64,000 bases of DNA, from NCBI RefSeq assembly GCF_000697965.2, contig NZ_CP015880.1, forward strand, positions 2,356,001-2,420,000. The letters run 5' to 3'. Positions 52,197 through 60,083 of this stretch are shown here, piece after piece. The position numbers were made by a program, and so were the translations under genes. Positions within the stretch are counted from its first letter, which is position 1. Each line of letters begins with the position of its first letter. The notes beneath the pieces were generated by a model, which did not search any database, was not told the DNA's origin, and saw only the letters and a program-made list of their open reading frames with translations. This DNA comes from Ensifer adhaerens (lineage in GTDB: Bacteria; Pseudomonadota; Alphaproteobacteria; Rhizobiales; Rhizobiaceae).

Positions 52197-53486
52197 CTAA
52201 ACCCGGGTGACCTCGACCGGCGTCTTCATGATGATTTCACGGTGCGGGAACGGGATCGAAATGCCCGCCGCCTTGAACGCATCCCAGAGCGCCATCAGCA
52301 CCTGGCCGCGGATGTTGGTGAGCCCGTTACTCGGATCGGAGATCCAGAACCTCAGCTTGAAATCGAGCGACGAGGCGCCGAAACCCGTCATCCAGCACAC
52401 CGGCTGCGCGTAGCTGCTCGCCACCCGCGGCAGCGATGCGGCAGTCTCGATGGCGATGCGCGCCACCTCGTGCGGGTCGCTGTCATAGGAGGTACCGAAA
52501 TCGACCTCGATGCGGACGAAGTCGCTGGAGAACGACCAGTTCACCACCTGCTGCGAGATGAAATCCTCGTTTGGAATGAGGTATTCCTTGCCGTCCCGGG
52601 TGATGACGGAGACGAAGCGGGAGCGCAGGTCGCGCACGGACCCGAAGGTATCGCCGAGCGTGATCGTGTCGCCCGGCTTGATGGATTTGTCGAGCAGGAT
52701 GATGATACCGGAGATGAAGTTGGAAACCACCTTCTGCAGACCGAAACCGATGCCGACACCGACCGCCCCGGAAAAAACCGTCAGCGCCGTCAGGTCGATG
52801 CCGGTGGCCGATAGCGCGATTGCGCCGGCAAAGCCAATCAGCGCAATCTTGACCAGCTTGCTGATCAGAACCTTGAAGGAGGGGGTCAGGTCCGCTGACC
52901 GCTGGATCCAGTGCGACGAGACATTGCCGATCAAAACGGCAAGCCAGATCAGCGCGGCGGAGAGCACGATGGCTTTCAGGACGAGCAGCAGCGACAGGCG
53001 AACCGCACCGAGATTGATGGCAACGCCATCAAGTGTCGTCAGGATCACCCGGTCGAGCCCGACCGCATAGAGCGCAAAATAGATCCAGCCGACGACGGCG
53101 GTGACGCGCGCCAGCATCTGGTTGCGGATGATGCGTGTGAGCACCGAGATGACGAACCACGCCGCCGTCAGCGTCAGCGCGGTCGCCACCAACCAGCGAT
53201 AGGACGGCCAGCCAAAGCGCAGGATCATGCCGTCGGCAATCCAGAGCCAGACGATCAGAAACAGCCACCGCAGCCGCCGCATGAAGGCGATGATGACCCG
53301 CAAAAGATCCGGATTGCCCTTGATCAGACGGGCTCGAGCCTCGACCCGCGGCTCTATTCGCTTCGCCAGTGCGCCGCAGACCAGGTAGCCGGCGACGATG
53401 ACGGCGAGCTGATAATAGGTCCACTCGTTCAAAAAGACCGTCTGCAGCCAGGAAGCGGCGGCATCGAGCGCTGTTGCGAAATCCAT
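52197..53486 (-). CDS. MscS family small-conductance mechanosensitive channel
   Basis: A 429-residue channel protein with four or five N-terminal helices, then the pore helix region (A-V-G-V-G-I-G-F-G-L-Q) and the MscS beta domain (I-K-P-G-D-T-I-T-L-G-D-T-F-G-S-V). It should open under membrane tension and release solutes during osmotic downshock. That is relevant next to genes for compatible solutes such as glycine betaine. The start at 53486 follows GGAGAGAG. Confidence 0.87.
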   Translation of the reverse strand: MDFATALDAAASWLQTVFLNEWTYYQLAVIVAGYLVCGALAKRIEPRVEARARLIKGNPDLLRVIIAFMRRLRWLFLIVWLWIADGMILRFGWPSYRWLVATALTLTAAWFVISVLTRIIRNQMLARVTAVVGWIYFALYAVGLDRVILTTLDGVAINLGAVRLSLLLVLKAIVLSAALIWLAVLIGNVSSHWIQRSADLTPSFKVLISKLVKIALIGFAGAIALSATGIDLTALTVFSGAVGVGIGFGLQKVVSNFISGIIILLDKSIKPGDTITLGDTFGSVRDLRSRFVSVITRDGKEYLIPNEDFISQQVVNWSFSSDFVRIEVDFGTSYDSDPHEVARIAIETAASLPRVASSYAQPVCWMTGFGASSLDFKLRFWISDPSNGLTNIRGQVLMALWDAFKAAGISIPFPHREIIMKTPVEVTRV

Positions 53487-53623
53487 CGTCTCTCTCCGAG
53501 AGAGCAAGGCGCCCGCCGAGCGTGTGGGACGCCCTCCTAACTCGAATCTAGGGCATCCCTGATGGTTTCAAAGCCGGATGGACGATTATCGAACCGCTTC
53601 AGAGGCTTATGGAGGGGTTGGCG

Positions 53624-54082
53624 CTAGACTCGCCGCTCCTTGATCGTGTTCATCACGAAACTCGTCTCGATCGAGGCGACGCATTTGAGCCTTGCGATCT
53701 TCTCCTTGATGAAACGCTCGTACTGATCGAGGCCGGCGCTCATCACCTTCAGCACGTAGTCGCGCGAGCCGGTCACCAGATGGCATTCGAGCACCTCGTC
53801 CCAGCCGCGCACCGCCTCTTCGAACATGACGATCTCGTCTTCGTGCTGGCGGCTGAGCGTGACGGTCGCAATCGCCGTCATCGTCCAGCCGTCGACTGCG
53901 GGATCGACCAAAGCCGTATAGCCGCGGATGACCCCGGTCTCCTCCAGCCGCCGTAGCCGACGCAGACAGGGCGACGCCGAGAGCCCCACCCGCTCGGCGA
54001 GCTCGTTGTTGGTCAGGCGGGCATCCGCCACCAGTTCCTTCAAAATCCTGCGATCCGTCTCGTCGGCTATTTTCTGCGCCAT
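53624..54082 (-). CDS. Lrp/AsnC family regulator
   Basis: A 152-residue Lrp-type protein: HTH at about 8-60 (L-T-N-N-E-L-A-E-R-V-G-L-S-A-S-P-C-L-R-R-L-R-R-L-E) and RAM domain. It is divergent from a gamma-family PLP lyase/synthase. This resembles the mdeR-mdeA pair of Pseudomonas, where the Lrp protein activates methionine gamma-lyase. Confidence 0.87.
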   Translation of the reverse strand: MAQKIADETDRRILKELVADARLTNNELAERVGLSASPCLRRLRRLEETGVIRGYTALVDPAVDGWTMTAIATVTLSRQHEDEIVMFEEAVRGWDEVLECHLVTGSRDYVLKVMSAGLDQYERFIKEKIARLKCVASIETSFVMNTIKERRV

Positions 54083-54120
54083 ATCTTCTCAACTCAGCCA
54101 AATCTTTGCGCAACTCAAGG

Positions 54121-54167
54121 CGATCCCGCCGGAAATAGCAAGGATCGGTCCAAGCATCTGATATAAT
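54121..54167 (+). promoter_or_regulatory. Candidate promoter and operator for the PLP enzyme gene
   Basis: A perfect -10 hexamer TATAAT lies at 54162-54167, but no good -35 element is found 16-18 bases upstream. Instead CGATCC (54121) and GGATCG (54142) form an inverted repeat that covers this place. A good -10 without a -35 is typical of an activated promoter, which fits activation by the adjacent Lrp protein. Confidence 0.45.
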
Positions 54168-54208
54168 TTGCCTGTCAGTCGAGTCCGCTTCGCTTGAGGA
54201 GACAAGCC

Positions 54209-55492
54209 ATGACCGCACCGCATCCCTCCAAAACCCACATCGGAAACCACAAGCTGCATCCTGAAACGCAGATGCTGAACTATGGCTACGATCCGGAACT
54301 GTCGGAGGGCGCGGTCAAACCTCCGGTCTTTCTGACCTCCACCTTCGTCTTCCGCTCCGCCGAAGAGGGCCGCGACTTCTTCGACTTTGTCTCCGGCCGG
54401 AAGGAACCGCCGGCGGGTGTCGGCGCCGGCCTCGTCTATTCGCGCTTCAACCACCCGAACAGCGAGATCGTCGAAGACCGTCTCGCCGTCTACGAGCGCA
54501 CCGAAAGCTGCGCACTGTTCTCGTCGGGCATGTCGGCGATCGCCACGACGCTGCTCGCCTTCGTCAAGCCGGGCGACGCGGTGCTGCACAGCCAGCCGCT
54601 CTATGGCGGCACCGAGACGCTGCTTGCCCGCACCTTCCTCAATCTCGGCGTTTCCGCCGTCGGTTTTGCCGATGGCGTGAACGAGGCGGCCGTCAGCGCC
54701 GCCGCAGAAGAGGCGATGGCCAAGGGCCGGGTCTCGGTGATCCTGATCGAGACGCCGGCGAACCCGACCAATAGCCTCGTCGACGTCGCCATGATCCGCC
54801 GCGTTGCCGATGCGATCGGCAGGAAGCAGGGCCATACCCCGATCGTCGCCTGCGACAACACGCTGCTTGGGCCCGTCTTCCAGCGGCCGATCGAGCACGG
54901 CGCCGACATCTCGCTCTATTCGCTGACCAAGTATGTCGGTGGTCACTCCGACCTGATCGCCGGCGCCGCGCTCGGCTCCAAGGCGGTGATGAAGCAGGTA
55001 AAGGCGCTACGCGGTGCGATCGGCACGCAGCTCGATCCGCATTCCTGCTGGATGCTCGGCCGTTCGCTCGAAACGCTGGCGGTGCGCATGCAGAAGGCCG
55101 ACGACAATGCCCGCATCGTCGCCGAATTCCTGCACGACCACCCGAAGGTCGAGCGTATCCACTACCTGCCCTTCCACGGCGAGGACACGCCGGTCGGCCG
55201 CACTTTCAAGACGCAGTGCACCGGCGCTGGCTCGACCTTCTCCTTCGATATCGCTGGCGGCCAGGAGGCGGCCTTCCGCTTCCTCAATGCGCTGCAGATC
55301 TTCAAGCTCGCCGTCAGCCTCGGCGGCACGGAATCGCTCGCCAGCCACCCGGCGGCGATGACCCATTCCGGCGTGCCGATCGAGGTGCGCCACCGCATCG
55401 GCGTGCTGGAATCGACCATCCGCCTGTCGATCGGTATCGAGCATCCCGACGACCTCGTGGCCGATCTTTCAAACGCGCTGTCGCTCGCCTGA
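54209..55492 (+). CDS. Cystathionine gamma-synthase/methionine gamma-lyase family PLP enzyme
   Basis: The 427-residue protein has the Cys/Met metabolism PLP fold: Y-S-R-F-N-H-P-N near residue 78, S-S-G-M-S-A-I near 110, and the PLP lysine in [11 protein letters not shown]. The start at 54209 follows GAGGAG. The divergent Lrp gene suggests an amino acid-induced catabolic role such as methionine gamma-lyase (methionine to methanethiol, ammonia and 2-oxobutyrate). A synthase role cannot be excluded. Confidence 0.82.
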   Translation: MTAPHPSKTHIGNHKLHPETQMLNYGYDPELSEGAVKPPVFLTSTFVFRSAEEGRDFFDFVSGRKEPPAGVGAGLVYSRFNHPNSEIVEDRLAVYERTESCALFSSGMSAIATTLLAFVKPGDAVLHSQPLYGGTETLLARTFLNLGVSAVGFADGVNEAAVSAAAEEAMAKGRVSVILIETPANPTNSLVDVAMIRRVADAIGRKQGHTPIVACDNTLLGPVFQRPIEHGADISLYSLTKYVGGHSDLIAGAALGSKAVMKQVKALRGAIGTQLDPHSCWMLGRSLETLAVRMQKADDNARIVAEFLHDHPKVERIHYLPFHGEDTPVGRTFKTQCTGAGSTFSFDIAGGQEAAFRFLNALQIFKLAVSLGGTESLASHPAAMTHSGVPIEVRHRIGVLESTIRLSIGIEHPDDLVADLSNALSLA

Positions 55493-55544
55493 TGCAAGAG
55501 GCCGCCGGTCCAGCCGGCGGCATCCTTCGCGAGTTTGCAAGGAC

Positions 55545-55586
55545 GCAATTCCGGACGGAAAACCGCTGCGCACTTTTCCTGGAATT
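55545..55586. repeat. Rhizobial palindromic repeat, copy B
   Basis: The 42-base element starts GCAATTCC, has the interior GGACGGAAAACCGCTGCGCA, and ends CTTTTCCTGGAATT. It is an inverted relative of copy A at 48592. It sits between the PLP enzyme and VOC genes. Confidence 0.65.
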
Positions 55587-55602
55587 CGCTCGCTTGGCTG
55601 GC

Positions 55603-55632
55603 GCAATTGCTTCGCACTTTTCCTGGAATTGC
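55603..55632. repeat. Rhizobial palindromic repeat, truncated copy C
   Basis: An 18-base stretch, CGCACTTTTCCTGGAATT, repeats exactly the end of copy B (55569-55586) 44 bases downstream. The left part keeps GCAATT but lacks the GGACGGAAAACC block, so it is an internally deleted copy. It ends directly at the stop codon of the VOC gene. Confidence 0.6.
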
Positions 55633-55983
55633 TCAGTGCGCCAGGATGTTGACGATATTGCCGAACGGGTCGCGCATGTAGAAACGGCGCACGCCCCAGG
55701 GCTCGTTGGTGATGTCGTAGACGATCTCGACACCGGCGGCCTTGGCTCGCTGATAGGCCCGGTCGACATCGTCCACCTCGATCGAAAGCACCGGCACCGG
55801 CGTATCGTTGCCGCCCTCGCTGGCGATGCTCACCTGTGGCATCGCGGCCTTGCCCTCGGCGGCAAAGGTCAGGATCCAGCCGTGATCCATCACCACGTCG
55901 AGTTCCAGCAGGTCGCCGTAGAAGGCGCGCGCCACTTGCGGGTCCGGGGCGTAGAGGTTTGAGACGATACGCTTGACTGTCAT
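55633..55983 (-). CDS. Glyoxalase/bleomycin resistance (VOC) family protein
   Basis: A 116-residue VOC-fold protein (S-N-L-Y-A-P-D-P-Q-V-A-R-A-F-Y-G-D-L-L, and the C-terminal F-Y-M-R-D-P-F-G-N-I-V-N-I-L). The start at 55983 follows GGAGG. Such proteins bind a metal or a small molecule and may be isomerases, dioxygenases or resistance proteins; no substrate can be inferred. The gene stands alone. Confidence 0.82.
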   Translation of the reverse strand: MTVKRIVSNLYAPDPQVARAFYGDLLELDVVMDHGWILTFAAEGKAAMPQVSIASEGGNDTPVPVLSIEVDDVDRAYQRAKAAGVEIVYDITNEPWGVRRFYMRDPFGNIVNILAH

Positions 55984-56106
55984 GGATTTCCTCCTCCGGT
56001 GAGCCGCAACGCGGCCACACCGGCGCTCAATGGTTGTTCGGCTGATAACGATACAGCCCATACTGCCCGCCAACGGCAGCCGATTGAAAGCGGAAATCGC
56101 CTCGCT

Positions 56107-56727
56107 TCAGAATGAAGCCGCCGCATGTTCCGATGGCGCCTTCGGGTTTGCTCCGGCAAGCGCCACCCGCACAAGCGTCGCCGCAGCCTTGCCCGCCACC
56201 TCCATGTAGTTTGGATCCCGGTGCAGCAGCACGACCGCGAAACTGCCGTCGAGCAGCAGCAGGATCTGCTTTGCCAGCACGGCCGGCTCGGCGACACCGG
56301 CTTCGGTAAAGGTCTCGGCAATCCAGGCCTCGAACTTCTTCTTGTGGGCGGCACCGATGCGGATCGCCGGATGACCGGGCATGTTGGCAAGCTCGGCGGA
56401 GGTGCGCAGGAAGCCACAGCCCTTCCATTTCGGATGGCGCGCCGCCCGCGCCAGGTTGACGAAGATCGCCTCGACCTTGTCGGCAATGTCCCCGTCGCCC
56501 GCGTCGAACCACTTGCGGAAGAGTTTCAGATTGGGCTGGTCGCGGCCTTCGAGATAGGCGGCGATCAGCTCGTCCTTGCTGTCGAAATGATAGTAGAGCG
56601 TGCGTTTGGTCACGCCCGCGGCTTCCGCCACCGCATCGACGCTGACGGCGCGGATGCCCTCGGCATAAAATAGCTTTTCCGCCGCTGCGACGATCAGCTC
56701 CCGGGTCGATTTCTCTGCTTTCGCCAT
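56107..56727 (-). CDS. TetR family regulator
   Basis: This 206-residue TetR/AcrR protein has its HTH at residues 8-55 (A-A-E-K-L-F-Y-A-E-G-I-R-A-V-S-V, then G-V-T-K-R-T-L-Y-Y-H-F). It is divergent from an enoyl-CoA hydratase family gene, and an inverted repeat with 8-base arms lies 5 bases from its start. It probably represses itself and the hydratase. Confidence 0.87.
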   Translation of the reverse strand: MAKAEKSTRELIVAAAEKLFYAEGIRAVSVDAVAEAAGVTKRTLYYHFDSKDELIAAYLEGRDQPNLKLFRKWFDAGDGDIADKVEAIFVNLARAARHPKWKGCGFLRTSAELANMPGHPAIRIGAAHKKKFEAWIAETFTEAGVAEPAVLAKQILLLLDGSFAVVLLHRDPNYMEVAGKAAATLVRVALAGANPKAPSEHAAASF

Positions 56728-56731
56728 CTCT

Positions 56732-56759
56732 CATGTATACCGACTAGTGAATATACATG
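56732..56759. promoter_or_regulatory. Inverted repeat, candidate TetR operator
   Basis: CATGTATA and TATACATG are perfect 8-base arms with a 12-base spacer that contains ACTAGT. The site lies in the 83-base gap between the divergent TetR and hydratase genes. Confidence 0.6.
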
Positions 56760-56810
56760 GCATCTTCCCTCACCTAGCCTCTCCCCGTCAACACCTGCCG
56801 GAGAGCAACC

Positions 56811-57626
56811 ATGTCGAACACCGTGCTGATGCAGATTTCCGAGGGCATCGCCCTCCTCACTCTCAACCGCCCAGAGAAACTCAACGCGCTGAACTACGAG
56901 CTGATCGACCGGCTCATGAGCCTTCTCGACCAGATCGAAGCGAACGACGGCGTCGGCGCCGTGATCATCACCGGCACCGGCGACCGCGCCTTTTCCGCCG
57001 GCGGCGATATCCATGAGTTCTCGGAAAGCGTGGCCAAGGGCGTAAACCCGGCCGTGCGCGATTTCGTCCGTCGCGGCCAGGGCCTGACGGCCCGGCTCGA
57101 AGCCTTTCCGAAGCCGGTCATCGCTGCCGTCAACGGGCTTGCCTATGGCGGCGGCTGCGAGATCACCGAAGCGGTGCATCTCGCTGTTGCCAGCGACCGG
57201 GCGCGTTTTGCCAAACCGGAAATCAAGCTCGGCATGCCGCCGACCTTCGGCGGCACCCAGCGCCTGCCGCGGCTGGCCGGCCGCAAGCGCGCGCTTGAAC
57301 TGCTGCTGACAGGCGAGGATTTCTTGGCCGATCGCGCGCTGGAGTTGGGGCTCGTCAACCACGTCGTCGCTCATGAGGAACTGATGTCGGCCGCCCGTGA
57401 CCTGGCAAAACGCATCATGGGCCACTCCCCGCTTGCAGTGCGCTCGATCATCACCGCCGTCACCCGCGGCCTCAACATGTCGATCGCCGAGGGGCTGCTG
57501 GTCGAAAGCGAACAGTTTGCCCAGATGGTGCCGACCGACGATCTTGCCGATGCGCTTGCCGCCTGGAAGGGACGGCGCATCCACGACGACCCACCGCGGC
57601 CTGGTCTCTTTTCGCGATACTTTTAA
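56811..57626 (+). CDS. Enoyl-CoA hydratase/isomerase family protein
   Basis: A 271-residue crotonase-fold protein with oxyanion-hole segments A-F-S-A-G-G-D-I-H-E-F and L-A-Y-G-G-G-C-E-I-T-E. It lacks the G-W-D-L-K motif of the CaiD-like protein at 8436, so it is not a second copy of that gene. The acyl-CoA substrate is unknown. It is regulated by the divergent TetR protein, probably responding to an acyl-CoA or fatty or aromatic acid. The next gene begins 50 bases later under its own promoter. Confidence 0.85.
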   Translation: MSNTVLMQISEGIALLTLNRPEKLNALNYELIDRLMSLLDQIEANDGVGAVIITGTGDRAFSAGGDIHEFSESVAKGVNPAVRDFVRRGQGLTARLEAFPKPVIAAVNGLAYGGGCEITEAVHLAVASDRARFAKPEIKLGMPPTFGGTQRLPRLAGRKRALELLLTGEDFLADRALELGLVNHVVAHEELMSAARDLAKRIMGHSPLAVRSIITAVTRGLNMSIAEGLLVESEQFAQMVPTDDLADALAAWKGRRIHDDPPRPGLFSRYF

Positions 57627-57627
57627 A

Positions 57628-57688
57628 TTCAACCGAACGGTTGACAATTAGGTCGACCGAGAGGATATTCAACAATATGGTTGAATAT
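57628..57688 (+). promoter_or_regulatory. ArsR promoter with two matching operators
   Basis: Two sites share the form TTCAAC-N6-GTTGA. Site 1 (57628-57644) contains the 16-mer TCAACCGAACGGTTGA; site 2 (57665-57688) has perfect 9-base arms ATATTCAAC and GTTGAATAT. They are 40 bp apart, four helical turns. The -35 TTGACA (57641) overlaps site 1 and the -10 GATATT (57664) overlaps site 2, which also covers the start codon at 57677. This is strong evidence for autorepression. Confidence 0.75.
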
Positions 57689-58039
57689 CAGAACGCACAT
57701 CTCGATGCCGTGTTTCACGCGCTTTCGGACCCGACGCGGCGCGCCATGCTCCAGGACCTTTCGCAGGGCGAAAGACTGGTGGGTGAGCTTGCGGCGCCGT
57801 TCTCGATCTCGCTGGCCGCGGCATCGAAGCACATCAAGGTGCTGGAAGGAGCAGGTCTGGTGCGCCGCGAAGTGAAAGGTCGCACGCATGTGTGCCGGCT
57901 CGATGCCGCGCCGATGCATGCAGGCATGGAATGGATGCGCCACTACGAAGCCTTCTGGCGCACCCGCATCGACGCACTCGAGGCGCTGCTTCTCGCCGAA
58001 GACGCCACAATCCAAACTGATCCGGAGGAAAAGCCATGA
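57677..58039 (+). CDS. ArsR family repressor
   Basis: A 120-residue winged-helix repressor of the ArsR type that is paired with SRPBCC proteins (F-H-A-L-S-D-P-T-R-R-A-M-L, then L-A-A-A-S-K-H-I-K-V-L-E). It has no metal-binding C-x-C motif, so it probably does not sense arsenic. Its stop overlaps the start of the SRPBCC gene as ATGA. The start codon is within a few bases of the predicted transcription start, so its mRNA may be leaderless or very short-led. Confidence 0.88.
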   Translation: MVEYQNAHLDAVFHALSDPTRRAMLQDLSQGERLVGELAAPFSISLAAASKHIKVLEGAGLVRREVKGRTHVCRLDAAPMHAGMEWMRHYEAFWRTRIDALEALLLAEDATIQTDPEEKP

Positions 58040-58602
58040 CTTCGTCTGCCACAGCCTTTGCCGGCGCCGATTACGGCCGTGTCGTCGCACCGGACGCGGT
58101 GCGCATCGAGCGCCTGCTTCCCGGCCCGATCGAGCGGGTCTGGTCCTATCTGACGGAGGAAAGCAAGCGCCGGCTCTGGATGGCGTCCGGAACGATCGGA
58201 TCGAAGGAAGGGGCCGAGGTCGAGCACGTCTTCCGCCATTCGGAACTGACGACGGAGGACGATCGGCCACCGCAGAAATACGCCGAGCACGCCGGCGAGG
58301 TGCGCAATTACGGCCACGTGCTCGCCTGGGAGCCGCCACGACTACTGGCCTATACCTGGAACGAAGAGACCGGCACCCCGTCGGAGGTCCGCTTCGAGCT
58401 CAGCCCCCGCGGCGACAAGGTGCTGCTCGTCGTCACCCATAAGCGCATCGCCGACCGCGCGGTCATGACCAGCTTCTCTGCCGGCTGGCACGTACACCTC
58501 GACATATTGCGTTCTCTGCTCGAAGGCGAAAAGCCGGCAGCCTTCTGGAGCAAGTTTGCCGACCTTGAAGCGCAATACGACGCGCGTATTCCGAAGCCCT
58601 GA
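58036..58602 (+). CDS. SRPBCC (AHSA1-like) domain protein
   Basis: A 188-residue START-like protein (L-L-P-G-P-I-E-R-V-W-S-Y-L-T-E-E-S-K-R-R-L-W, ending W-S-K-F-A-D-L-E-A-Q-Y). It is coupled to the ArsR gene upstream, the most common context of this family. It may bind a hydrophobic ligand that also governs the repressor. The function is unknown. Confidence 0.86.
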   Translation: MTSSATAFAGADYGRVVAPDAVRIERLLPGPIERVWSYLTEESKRRLWMASGTIGSKEGAEVEHVFRHSELTTEDDRPPQKYAEHAGEVRNYGHVLAWEPPRLLAYTWNEETGTPSEVRFELSPRGDKVLLVVTHKRIADRAVMTSFSAGWHVHLDILRSLLEGEKPAAFWSKFADLEAQYDARIPKP

Positions 58603-58671
58603 CGGCGGGATGTGCTTGAAGGTCAAGGCGCGTGCAGGCGCCGGCAAGGATCGACTTGCCGGCGCTTTTCG

Positions 58672-59151
58672 TCAGGCGCGGGCGAAACCGAGAACGAAAA
58701 ACGCCAGCGCGCCGATCGAGGCCCATGTGCGCACGTGGTTCCACCAGACCCAATCAGTCAGATAGCGCTCACGCCATAGATCGGTCGCCGCCTGACCGGG
58801 GGCTGCCGCGGCGAGCGCGTCATTCATCGGCACGTTGAAGACAATGGTCACCAGCAGCACGCCAACGACATAGGCAATGCCACCGGCGGCAAGCCACCAC
58901 CTGCCCTCGCCCCCCGAGATGAAGGCGACGACGACGAGCGCAAGGGCGAGCAGCGCCGTGCCCATGAAGGCGCTGAGGAAGATCGGGTTCTGGATCACGA
59001 CATTGATGGCGTTCATCGCGGCGATCCCCTGCTCCGGCGGCAGCCGCGACAGGGCCTGCATGATGCAAACCGAGAAGATGAAGAACAGCCCGGCCATCAG
59101 GCCGGAACCGATCGCGGCGGCAAACGCCAGAGCGGGGATCAACGGGATCAT
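58672..59151 (-). CDS. DUF1772 membrane protein
   Basis: A 159-residue integral membrane protein with four helices (for example F-L-S-A-F-M-G-T-A-L-L-A-L-A-L-V-V-V-A-F). This is the DUF1772 or anthrone oxygenase-like family. The start at 59151 overlaps the stop of the NmrA-type gene upstream as ATGA. The two genes and a divergent TetR regulator form one unit. Function unknown. Confidence 0.82.
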   Translation of the reverse strand: MIPLIPALAFAAAIGSGLMAGLFFIFSVCIMQALSRLPPEQGIAAMNAINVVIQNPIFLSAFMGTALLALALVVVAFISGGEGRWWLAAGGIAYVVGVLLVTIVFNVPMNDALAAAAPGQAATDLWRERYLTDWVWWNHVRTWASIGALAFFVLGFARA

Positions 59152-59978
59152 GCGGCAAGACTCCAAACACCAGTTGCTGCGGTTTCCCGGGCGTAATCGG
59201 CAAATTCGCGCGGACGCCGCCCAAGCACGCGCTCGACATCGGACGTCATGCTGGAATTGCGTCCGTCGAGCACCGAGGTGAAGAGATAGCGGATGAGTTC
59301 GACATAGTCATCCGGCACGCCGTCCGCCTTGAGATGCGCTGCGAAGTCGGAAACCGGAATGGCCTGATAAGAGATCCGACGGTTGGCGGCCGCGGCGATC
59401 TCGGCGACGGCCTGGGCAAAGGTCATCAGGCGCGGGCCGGTCAAGGCATAGACCTTGCCGATATGCGCATCGTCCAGAAGGGCCTCAACCGCCACGTCGG
59501 CAATGTCGTCGCAACTGACGAAGGGCTCGGTGACCTCGTCCACCGGCAGGAAGACCGAACCACTCACCACGCTGTCAGCCAGGAAGCCTTCGTCGAAGTT
59601 CTCGAAGAACCAGCTGCCCCGGATGACCGTCCAGTCGGCGCCGGAGGCCTGCAGCGCACGCTCGGAGGCTTCCGCCTCGTCCTCGCCGCGGCCCGACAGG
59701 AGCACCAACCGTTTGATGCCGGTGCGAACGGCAAGGCTCGAGAACTTGGCGATGACGTCGACGGCGCCCGGCACCGCCAGATCGGGCTGGTAGCAGACAT
59801 AGATGCGATCGACATTTTCAAGGGCGGGCGTCCAGGTCGCCTCATCCGTCCAATCGAAGGAAGGCGACGCCGAACGGGCGCCGATGCGGACCGCTACGCC
59901 CCGCTCCCGAAGGCGATCGGCCACCCGCCGCCCCGTCTTGCCGGTACCGCCCAAAACCAGTGTGACTTTCTGAGACAT
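59148..59978 (-). CDS. NmrA-like NAD(P)-binding protein (atypical SDR)
   Basis: A 276-residue Rossmann-fold protein with the dinucleotide motif L-V-L-G-G-T-G-K-T-G-R-R and the atypical-SDR pattern of NmrA/HSCARG and quinone oxidoreductase 2 proteins. The start at 59978 follows AGGAGG. It may sense redox state or reduce a quinone or azo compound. Coupled to the DUF1772 gene and divergent from a TetR regulator. Confidence 0.84.
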   Translation of the reverse strand: MSQKVTLVLGGTGKTGRRVADRLRERGVAVRIGARSASPSFDWTDEATWTPALENVDRIYVCYQPDLAVPGAVDVIAKFSSLAVRTGIKRLVLLSGRGEDEAEASERALQASGADWTVIRGSWFFENFDEGFLADSVVSGSVFLPVDEVTEPFVSCDDIADVAVEALLDDAHIGKVYALTGPRLMTFAQAVAEIAAAANRRISYQAIPVSDFAAHLKADGVPDDYVELIRYLFTSVLDGRNSSMTSDVERVLGRRPREFADYARETAATGVWSLAA

Positions 59979-60008
59979 CGCTTCCTCCTGAGGTTCCACC
60001 AACAAACA

Positions 60009-60083
60009 TGAGCATCTCTCACATTTGCAAATGTGATAAATCCTCGTATTTTAGGAGTCAAGTCAAAATGTGAGCATTACTCA
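60009..60083. promoter_or_regulatory. Operator region of the NmrA/TetR divergent promoter
   Basis: Two copies of TGAGCATNNCTCA occur, at 60009-60021 and 60071-60083; the second touches the TetR start codon. Between them is the perfect 18-base palindrome TCACATTTGCAAATGTGA (60019-60036). A TTGCAA/TATTTT promoter (60025/60047) for the TetR gene overlaps the palindrome. Such a layout would let one repressor block both directions. Confidence 0.65.

Noticed and set aside
54083..54208. SAM riboswitch before the PLP enzyme
   Set aside because: The gap is short and I see none of the conserved SAM-II pseudoknot blocks; regulation by the divergent Lrp protein is the simpler explanation.
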